From assembly GCA_004335635.1 (NCBI GenBank), contig QAXH01005086.1, forward strand, positions 1,738 to 41,846: a stretch of 40,109 nt of DNA, read 5' to 3'. The position numbers and the translations under genes were made by a program. Positions 9,674 through 19,700 of this stretch are shown piece after piece (position 1 is the stretch's first letter; each line of letters opens with the position of its first letter). The notes below the pieces were generated by a model that was given only the letters and a program-made list of their open reading frames with translations, searched no databases and was not told the origin of the DNA. This stretch comes from Chloromonas sp. AAM2 (lineage: Eukaryota; Chlorophyta; Chlorophyceae; Chlamydomonadales; Chlamydomonadaceae).

Positions 9674-9976
9674 GTGTGCTCTGATTGCCAGAGATCAGCA
9701 CCTCTGTTGCAGCCATTGCAGACAGCGGATGGCAAGCGACCACATGCGGTGAGTGTGTGCCTCCACTGCCAGACCGTGTGGAATCGCGACGTCAACGCTG
9801 CACGCAACATGAGATGCCTGCTGGAGTGTGAGGCGGCTGGCCAGCAACGTCCACCAGCGCTGCGCAGACCGCTGGCACTGCGCAGGCGTGGCGCAGCTGA
9901 GGAGCTAGAGGAGCTGGAGGCCATTGCCCAGGGTGCGGCAATGGACGCTGCAGTAGAGGACAATGCTGGCGGGTAA
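9674..9976 (+). CDS. Fanzor (TnpB-like RNA-guided nuclease), C-terminal exon
   Basis: The exon follows a good acceptor (tgatttctgcag) and encodes VCSDCQ, then after about 25 residues VCLHCQ, then TVWNRDVNAARNM, then a basic RRP...RRRG stretch and an acidic/Ala-rich tail to TAA. Two CxxC pairs followed by W-N-R-D-V-N-A-A-R-N is the diagnostic end of TnpB/Fanzor proteins: a zinc ribbon split by RuvC-III, whose Asp is a catalytic residue. In the family this nuclease is guided by an element-encoded RNA and helps its transposon persist. Here the catalytic Asp, the four Cys and the following helix all appear intact. Upstream exons with RuvC-I and RuvC-II are not secured, so the gene is either intron-split beyond my reach or 5' degraded. 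Confidence 0.7.
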   Translation: MCSDCQRSAPLLQPLQTADGKRPHAVSVCLHCQTVWNRDVNAARNMRCLLECEAAGQQRPPALRRPLALRRRGAAEELEELEAIAQGAAMDAAVEDNAGG

Positions 9977-10743
9977 GAGAGCCGTCATGGGGTGCGATTC
10001 CCCTTACAAACGCAACCCTGAACACTGATCGGATCTTGGGCCGGTCGGAAATAGGGACTGAATTGGAAGGAAAGAAGGAAGACAAGCCAGGTGGCTCATT
10101 TCCAGAGCAAGGTATGGCTGAAAGGCAGCGAGCCTGTCAGTATCAGTCACAGTCAAGATGCCGCTTCATCGTTCAAGTAGCCAGCTGGTAACTAGCTGTG
10201 AACCATCCAGCTGAAGGGCGCAGCCAATGCCATGACTCCGGGACATGATGCCGCCATGTGAACTTCGTTGGACAAACGGAAAAGATGCTTGAGAGAGCTT
10301 GGCTGCAATGTACACGATTTCTACAGATTACTACAGCACTGATGTGCTTGCATGCCAGACAAGACCGGCCACACCACTGTCTGCTCAATCGGCCCTCAGT
10401 CGTGACGAGTGCAGGAGTTTCTGAACTGCTTCTGTCTGCTTCCGCGTCATCGCTAACTCGCTGGCAGCCTGCACACGTCAACATGCAGTGCGTTACGATT
10501 TTCTGGATGCCAGCAATCAAACCACGTGATCAAACCACCAAAGCAAGCAAGGAACACCCATGCATTGCACATACGTTGGGGACATAGGGCTCGTGGTCAG
10601 CCAGCAACAGATGGTGCTGTGGAGCGGTCATGAGCAGCCCGCAGCATGCGGCCGCATCATAGAACACATGCACGGCAAGGCATCACCTGGCACGTGCATC
10701 ATCCAGGCAGACCAGGCGATGACTATGCTCCGCCAAACTGCCA
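9977..10743. other. Tail-to-tail intergenic region
   Basis: No exon is supported between the Fanzor stop and the importin-9 stop. It should hold both 3' UTRs. In known Fanzor elements the guide RNA overlaps or follows the 3' end of the ORF, so the first few hundred bases are where one would look for it. I see no clear inverted repeat marking an element end. Confidence 0.4.
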
Positions 10744-13700
10744 TCAACTGGCTTGTGCTCTGAGAGCCCTTGCACTACTTGCCTGCAGCAGTGCCGCCCC
10801 GCCCTCCTGCAGTGCCAGCCGTTGGAACACCTCCGACACCCAGGCGCCCAGGTCCAGCCTGTACGCAACAGCATGCCGCAGTCAAGCCCTGAGGTTGTTA
10901 GAACACACAAGCTTCAGCCAAAGGTGCAGCCACCAGCACGTCAGTGCGTAGCTGCAGGCATATCTGTTAACTCATGCGATTACATGCATTACCCCTCCCT
11001 GAAAGTGCTGATTCAACATGAACTCGCGTGCGCTGTGCTGCCTCGTCATCCTAATGCGTGGAAGCTTCTGTCAAGAACAGCCATTCGGTCTCTAGCTGCA
11101 AGCATGCCTGTTCCTTTGTCAGTCGTCCACCACTCCGCTCCAACACTTATACTATTGGCCCCTCCCTCTCCTTTCCAGCCAACTCAGTAGACACTGTCAA
11201 GCATACGTCCCTAATGCCTAGGCTGCCATGCCATGCCATGCCCACCCAGTGTGTTTACTCACGTTGCCAGGGGGTCACCAGGTGGCGCTGCATCGTCCGC
11301 CCCAAGCGCCGACTCGTCATCATGCAGTGCACTGCCCGGGCTCAAAGGGCCACCACCCTCCTCTTCCGGCCCGCCCTCTCCGCCCCATGACAGGCCGTTG
11401 CCCACCGCCATCCCCGTCAGCACCGCCGGACCGTTGCTCTGGGACACACTGTGAAGCAAAGCTTCCTGCAAAGTATTGCCGGCAGAGAGCATTGCATGAG
11501 CCACCGTACTGCCATACTTTCCTGCCCCTGCCACGCAGCAACCCGGCCAACTTTCTTGCGTATGGCTGTATGTGGCTGTTCACCTCCCGACACACTGCCA
11601 ATCTTCGCACAATGATCGCGGTGTGCGCGTTTTGAGAGTTGCCGTAATGGTTGCCAAGCACAGCAAACCAAAAGGAAAGTGAGCAGCAATCGCCCACAAC
11701 ATGAGGCTGTGGTTCCCTCCTGAGCTCCTGAAGCCCCGCTTGTACCGCCCATGCCTGGTCTGGCCATCTCCTGTCTCCGGGGGTTAGAAAACCGATGAAG
11801 TTGGGCATGGCTGGACAGTTGGAAAAGTTGATCAGATGAGAATTGCCTGCCCTGTTGTAGCTCCTGACCCGCGCACCAGCCAATGTCTGGCATGGTTTTA
11901 CGGCCAATTAGAAGACAAATCCATTCCTTCTTGTCCCACCTGGTTGTTGGTGTAGCCTGCGCCCTGCACTGCCAGACCGTGCGGTGAACCCAGCCCCTCC
12001 TCCTCCTCCTCTCCTTCATCTGAGTCTTCATCGTCATCTTCCTCCTCCCACTCCGCCTCGGCACCGCTCTGCTCGCCACGCAACGCCTCCTGCAAGGACG
12101 GATGCAAGCCATGTTGGCACAGATGATCCGGTTCTCTCGTGTTGATCAGGAAAAGCTGCGGTATGCACTACCATGAGCCCATGTCCGCCTCGCTTCCTTT
12201 CCGCACACACTGGCCAGATCATTGCATGTATTGGTGGCTGTCATAGCCACCACACTATGTGTTGGTGATTGGCACCCACAGTGTACCCACACTGTAGGGA
12301 TCCGTGGCCGACACACCTCTTGCCATCAGGCTCAGACAGCACAAAGAGTTTGTACAACATATCGCGTGTCCGCTCGCATGTACACCGTCTGTGCCTGTGC
12401 AGCAACGGCCTTGAAGGCCATCACAGACCACACATCAGGTATACAAGCCTCCTCACCTGCTTATCTGCCAGCACCTGCGCTAGCGCTGCCACGAGCTTGA
12501 TGTGTGCAGGCACCATCGAGTACTGCTCCCCACCCGCAGCGGCCAGCTGGGACCGCGTCTTCACACCGCCAGCCATGTCCAGGCGCTTGCCCCTGACCTG
12601 CAAAGGAGAAGGACGAGCAGGAAAGGGACAGACTTACTGCCCAAACACGCTTTTCATTCCACCATCACAGCTGCAAAACATTCCAGAGGAGGAGTCAATG
12701 CGCAACCCACTGCAGCAACGGCGGTAACAGCAAGAGTACACCATTACACCTGCATCCACCCAAACACCGTGCAAAGCCAACGTCGACCCAAGCTCAACGT
12801 CGCTGAACCAACCAATGCAAAGGGCGTGCACAAATGTGGCAGGTCTAATTGAATAGGATGTCTGTTGCACAGTGACAAACAGTGGTTCGCAGGGACCTGG
12901 AGCGCCATCTTCAAGAGCGGTTGTAGGCAATCACGTAAACTCTAATCAACAAGAACCTCTTACTCTCCCTTTGAACAGCACAATGACAGCGCGGCAAAAC
13001 CATGACGGCACGTGCCCCCTCGCACCTGCACGTGTTGTATGTGTGCACTGCCGCTCTCCAGCAGGGCTGCCAGGGCCGTGTTGACCAGCGCCTGGTGGTA
13101 GCGCCCGTGCACGTCACGCGATCGGTCGATCCAGATGGGAAGCACGCCGTCCAGCGCACGCACTGTTTGTCCACCTACTGGCAAGCCACACACGACACCA
13201 GGAGGGGTGGATTCAGTAGTCGAAGCAAGTGCGAAGTCTGGCAAGTTGGGTGATGCAAGTTGCACCCTCTAGCCGCTGATAGGTTGGCCCCCTTCTTGGC
13301 TCAAATCACACACAAGTCAAGGTCGCGGAATCAGTTTGGACTCATACCGGCAGTTAGTCTTGTGCGCACTGTGGCTGATGATGATGGAGTGCGGCTATCT
13401 AGACATGGTTGTGTGTCTGTGGCTGGCTGACTCACTGGGTAGCGTGACGTTGAAGCGCGTGAGCGCATCCAGCAGCGCATGGCAGCTGGTGTGCGCGCAC
13501 ACGCTGAGAACCAGCAGCAGGCCGGTCACCAGGGGCGAGAGGTTCACGCGCACCAGCCGACAGCAAACCGCCTCCAGGAGCTGCGGGTCGAAAGACAGAC
13601 AGCACAGCGCAAGGGCCCTGATGCATTGAGTGGCGCATAACAGTGGTTGATCAGCCATGCTTTTTGCAACTTCTGCTCTGGTCCCATGTCTGGCACACAA

Positions 13701-16700
13701 ATCGGCGTATGCTCCTGGTGCTCACATGTGCCCTCGACCTACCTGAACAAGCATAAACAGGCTCAATCGTACTGCGTATGGCAACTTCATACGCGCTTGC
13801 AAAGCACTTGTTGGTCCCAATGTCCCTGACTTTCAAAAGCCAGTTGACCAATATGTTACCCTGCCTTGGACCATCCGGCTGGCCTCACCACCCCCTTCGA
13901 CATCCCAGGCACGTCCTCCAGCACACCCCCTTTCTCACACCTTGGGTGTGTGTGTCTGCATGATATCCTGCGGAAAGGCGCTGAGCATGTCTGCCGTGAG
14001 GTGCCCCGCCAGCGCTGATTCCATCTCCCCCACAGAGGGGCTCAGCAGCCGGTGAACGGAGGCAACAAGCCGATCGGCCGTGGCGGACGGTACGGCACCA
14101 CCCCAGGAGAGCAGCGCTGCACGACCGTAGCGGATCTGCACAGCATGGTAGTATGGCATCAGGAGAGTACTGATGCATGCATGATGCTGCCATGCATGCC
14201 ATGCATGCCTGGGCTGTCTGCCTGCTACGTCTGCATGCCTGATGCATCATCAGTGTACCTAGAAAGCTGAAGCGATGCGCTCACACAAGGGATGCTAGTC
14301 ACAAGATAGAGCTGGGTTGAACCCAGCCTGCAAACCTGGGCTGTAACTCAGCATGCAGTGTTGGATGCCATGTAAAGAGCATGCTGGCGGCAGCCAATTG
14401 CATGCAAATGCCATGGCAATCGGCATGCTTGCACGTACCAGTTGGCACAGTAGGTGCTGCGCTTCCTGCTGCACGCTGCTGTCATCGCTGGTGTCAATGA
14501 GCGCGAGCAGCGGCACCACAGAAGCAACGTAAACCTGAAACACAAACATGCACACGCTTCAAGCCCTCTGAAAGCTGTGTATCACCAAACGCCCACACAT
14601 GACTGTTCACCCACTCACTGACACTCACTGACACTGACTGGCACAAGCACACGCACTGACTTCACCATACACCTGGCAATCAAAGCAAACACAGTACTAA
14701 GTCCAGTGTACAGCAGCCATGCCAGTACTTGTATCCAAGACATACGCTTTTGTGATAGTCATAACATCCACACCTGCTGCACCACTCCCAAGTGCTGAGC
14801 CATGGCCGGATCGGCGGCCGAGCTGTCCGCAGTGGTACGGCCGCCACGCTGCGATCCCTCCCTGGAGGCAGGCTGTGCGGGTGCAGGTCGGCGTATGAGG
14901 GAGCGCATGAGCTGCAGCGATGCCTCCACCATCATGGGCCGCTGCTGTGAGGGGGAGCTGATCACGCGCACTAGAGCGGGCACAAGCTGCATGGCAGGGG
15001 GCGCATATGATCACATGGGGTCAGTACCTGATCATAACGGCATGTGGCAGAGCTCACGGAGGAGCACTGACAGTGTGTGCCGTGCTCTTACCTGGAGTAG
15101 CCCCATATAAGATGACTCTGGGGGGCGTTGCTGTAACCCCCCAACTATCCTGACAATCGACTTGACTAGAACGAGATTGACCTGATCTTATCAAAGGAGG
15201 AAGGGTGTGCGACAGATGAGAACAACAGCAGCAGCAACCAAGATACAGTCAATGCAGCATGAAATCAGTTGTTGGCCTGAATGAACACATTGAGTAGATT
15301 GCTGAATGAGCACACTGAATACAGCTGTTGACATGTTTCAGCTGCAGCTTTCAAACAAGCACAAGTCCTACCTAGACTACAACAGCAGCAGCACCTACGA
15401 TCCAGGTGTCCTTGACTCCAGGCGTCTCTTGCCCCACCCTTGCCTCACCCAGCCTTAGGATCCTGTCATTCACCTGGTGAACCAGCGGCATCAGACACTG
15501 TGGGTGCGCCGCCAGGGCCTCTAACACCGCCGCCGCGTCCTCTCCTATGAGCGGGTCCGCCACCGAGCCCTCCCACACATGGAGCACGGGGCCCGATACC
15601 TGGGCCAGGTACTGAAGGCACAAGGGCACAACACACAGAGTCAAGAGAGCCATATACCGCATGCGTAGGTAGGTATCACACATGGGCGGACAGTCGCTAC
15701 TGAAATGCTTGGCTTCCGCGAACTGGCCAGGCAGCACAGAATTACTTAGGCACGAACCAAGGAACCTTGGATGGAATGGAATGTATGTTGGAAGCAGCGC
15801 TTGGGTCAGGACAGCCACACAAGGTTTGAGCCATAGACCAAGCCTCCACAGCTCCATGGCAAGGCAGGCAGGATGCGCCATACATGTCAGCACTGCTGAG
15901 CATGGCTGGCAGCATGCAACGGACTGGCGGCTGTACCTGGTACTTGCGCTTCGCATACACCAAGCGATTCAAACTCTGCCTGCCCAGAGCAGTCCGAAGC
16001 TAGTCGCACCTGCTGCACCACGCATGTCGTATCGTTCCTGACCACCACGGCGAGTGTCTCCAGTACCAGGTGCAGCGTCTCCTCACTGCTCTCCTCTAAA
16101 AGGGCCATCAGACCTGGGCCAAGGAACAAATCACCACCACAACATGCATGCCAAAACAAATATCGGTGGGCCGCTGCATTCCACCAAGTGGGCCACCAAA
16201 TGCATGCCAGAGCACCGGTGATAGACCCAGGAGGCTAGATTGCCTGCAGAAGCTGAACATTCCTACAATGTGAGGCAATGGACTGCCACACTCTCCTGAT
16301 GGCGCTTTGCGTGCGACGGCAAGGAACACGCAAAGCCATCATTGTGATGTCAAGGTTATGCGTAAGCACTGAGTGCGTGTGCACTGACAGGCATTGAGTG
16401 CAAGCACTGAAAAGACACAGGTGGTGGCAGCTGCTGACTGCAGGTGGCGGTACAGACACAGAATACATCCGCATGGCAATTGTGCAACTGGCTGACACCG
16501 AAGCTTACCCTACAGCACACCTGCACTCACTCACTCACTCACTCACTCATTCACTCACTCTGTCAAAATACAGAAGGGACTTCTAGTAGACGGCCAGAAT
16601 GTTGGTAGGAAGGCGGTACTGAGAGCACAGAAGAGGATCTGGGTAGAAAGCTTTGCGTCATAACCATCATCACCACTGCCATCCATCAGCACCACATGAC

Positions 16701-19700
16701 CGACAAGTCGAACAGAAGATGGCTCAAGCAACCAAGCAAGGTGAAGCATCAAGAGTGGTTCAGCCAGGTCCCACCTTCGTAGAGGGAGGGCAGGACGGGC
16801 GCCAGGCGAGCGGGTGCGGCCTCATGCGCGGGCGGGATCGGCCGGGTGCCCGCAGCCCCCCTACGTGCCAGCGGCAGCAGCTGCACCAGCGCACGACACG
16901 CGCCTATGCGCACGGGAGGGGGCAGCGTGCTGCGTATGCCTGCGCATGGGCAGCAGGAAGGCAGAACAAGGCACGCATCAGCATCTTGTGCATGTATCGG
17001 CACATGCTGAGCATGTCTTAGCGATGCAGTTGGGCACGCTGGACTCATATGGCAGTAGCAAGGCAGGCTCAACCGAGAAGCAGCACGGTATATCCCAAAT
17101 TGAATTCGCAAAATCCAGTATTGTAAACGTGTCTGCGAACGCCATGGATCTGAACTGGGACCACAACACACATGTAGCCGTACGCTGAACAGGTCACTGT
17201 GGTGTGATGGCATAGTCATGCAGCTGAGCACGCTAGGCTCGTATGCAAAAGAATTGGGGAGACACTACACAGCATACCAGTCCTGCGTACAATTTGAAGG
17301 CCTGAGGTTCACATGACAACAGGTCTCAGCTGAGTCTGATTGGCACAGCATGTTGGGGCTGTGTGCCTCTGACCTGCACATGCCGCTGACAGGTACTGGT
17401 CCACTTGGGCGGGAGTCATGAAGGAGCACAGCTTGGCCGCGGCCCACAGCGCCCGGCCTGCGAGGAACGGGTTGCTGTGCGGTCCCTGCAAGGCAGCCAG
17501 ATGTGTCGACACGTGCACAGTCAGGCCACATGCATGGCGCGGACATGAAGGTCACGTGCATGGCCAGGACATGAAGGTCACGTGCATGGCGCGGAGATCA
17601 TTAACACGTTTTCATATCAACGGGCGCAGAACAGCCTCAGGGCAGAACACAATGTCGTAGGCCCCGCACAGAGGCCTACATGCCTGGTTGGTAGCCAGAC
17701 TGCCTTTTTCAATCCCGGAAGGTAGCTGTAAACGTAACTGGCCCGGCTCAGCATTTGAAGATTTCCACCAGCTGGCACCCAGCCATGCACCATAGCACGC
17801 ACCATGCAACTTGTTAATGCAACACAGTACTGCACAGTAGTGCACACAGCACAGCACAGTGCCTGCAAGAAACCACACTGCATTGTGACACCGTGACCGG
17901 CTTGTACTGCTCACCTGAAGGTCTTGTTGCAGCATACTATCCAACAGGGCTTGGATCTTGGCCCTGATCTGCTCAGCCAACACCCCTGTTGACTGCTTTC
18001 CCGCCTTGCCGGTCCCCACCGCCAAGTAGCCGATACCCCCACTCCCACCCCCTACAGCATCCTGAAGCGATTCCGCGATGCTTCCGGCCGCCAGAATGCC
18101 AGCTTCCCGCAGCTTCCACCAGTCCTTGGCCGCTGCTGCGGGTGCTTGGGAGTTGTTGGTTGTGGCTGCTGTTGTCTGACCCGCTTCGTGTGCCTGGCGT
18201 GTGTGCTCTGCAGTGGCCAGTGCTCGCTCCACAGCACCCAGTGTGGTCATGATGGCCGGCAGGCCTTGGGCCTGTGCAGGCAGAGAGATGTAGGGCAGGG
18301 GGTGTGATAACCAGGGGCACAAGAAATGACGTCAGCCTTATGGGCAACAGCTCTGGTCAGATTGTCCTAGGCCCTGGGCAACTCGAGTGCATACTTCATC
18401 TGAACACTGGCAAACTTATGGATTCATACCGTTCAGCATGTCCTAACCGAACCTTAACCTCCACTTATGTCAAAAGCCGGGAGGCGGGCCAGGCACCCAC
18501 ATCCTTCCCAAAGTATGCACGCATCCCGTGCTGCACATGCGACCTTGCGGCCCTCAGTTGCTGCCTCCGTGCACGCAGCCTCGCTCCAGTTGGGCCGCAA
18601 AGCCCACCACCCACTCCTCAAGCTGTGTCCCTTGGCTCGTCTGTGGCATTGTTCTGTACGCAGCCCCCTGCGTTGCCCTTTGTTTGCCACACCTTGCACA
18701 TTTCGTCCAGTAGCAGCTCCCCGCTGACCCTGGCCGTGTACATGGCATCCTCCTCATCCGCCACGTAAGTGTTGGGGTTGTCGGCCCAAGACTCAGCCTG
18801 GTCATGGGTCATCTGAAGGGGACGGGCGATGTATGGTGCGTGAGACAGGGGTGGGGGCATGCAAACCAAACAGTAAAGCCGAAGGGGTTTACAGGCAAAC
18901 GGTGACCTGGGTGAACGGGCAGCAGCCCTTGATGTCTGCTTCTCCTGGAAGCTTCTCAACTTATTCAGTGACAGCGGTACGACTAGGTGGCCTACCACCC
19001 CATCAGACGCCTGTAGACTGGTATACCGTGCCGAGCCCTGCCCGACACCTGCCTGCATGTAGGTGATGGTGACGAGCCCTGCCCGACACCTGCCTGCATG
19101 TAGGTGATGGTNNNNNNNNNNNNNNNNCCTGCCTGCATGTAGGTGATGGTGCCGAGCCCTGCCCGACACCTGCCTGCATGTAGTGATGGTGCCGAGCCCT
19201 GCCCGACACCTGCCTGCATGTAGTGATGGTGCTGAGCCCTGCCCGACACCTGCCTGCATGTAGTGATGGTGCTGAGCCCTGCCTGACACCTGCCTGCATG
19301 TAGTGATGGTGACGAGCCCTGCCCGACACCTGCCTGCATGTAGTGATGGTGACGAGCCCTGCCCGATACCTGCCTGCATGTAGGTAATGGTGACGAAGGC
19401 CAGATCGGCCGCTGCGGGCTTGAGCAGCTTGGAGAAGCGCGGGCTGCCCACCAACGTCAGCAGCAACTCAAACATCTGCAGTAAGCTCAAGCGGACAGCA
19501 TCAACTCACATGAGTGGCGGACATGACATGTCACAGTCGGCCTAGCGCATGCGGAATGAAAATCACAAAATGTATGTGGTTTTTGCACGAGATCATCCAT
19601 CAGTGCCCTGCCCAGGAATGCATTTGTGTATAAATGCCTAATATATGTGCAGCATCTGTGGACATTGCATTCATGCCACATGGGCAGCAAACTGAACCAT

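Noticed and set aside
11320..12112. Overlapping long minus-strand ORFs between importin-9 exons 20 and 21
   Set aside because: They run through clear introns. The acidic-loop exon (12155-11940) and exon 21 (11465-11263) are fixed by phase and by similarity on both sides.
19031..19390. CRISPR-like array
   Set aside because: Units are directly adjacent with no unique spacers, and they derive from an exon-intron junction of a eukaryotic gene.
18618..19490. 290-codon minus-strand frame crossing the 40 bp array
   Set aside because: It is open because the repeat lacks stops in several frames. It reads through an N gap and two splice junctions of importin-9, so it is not a separate gene.
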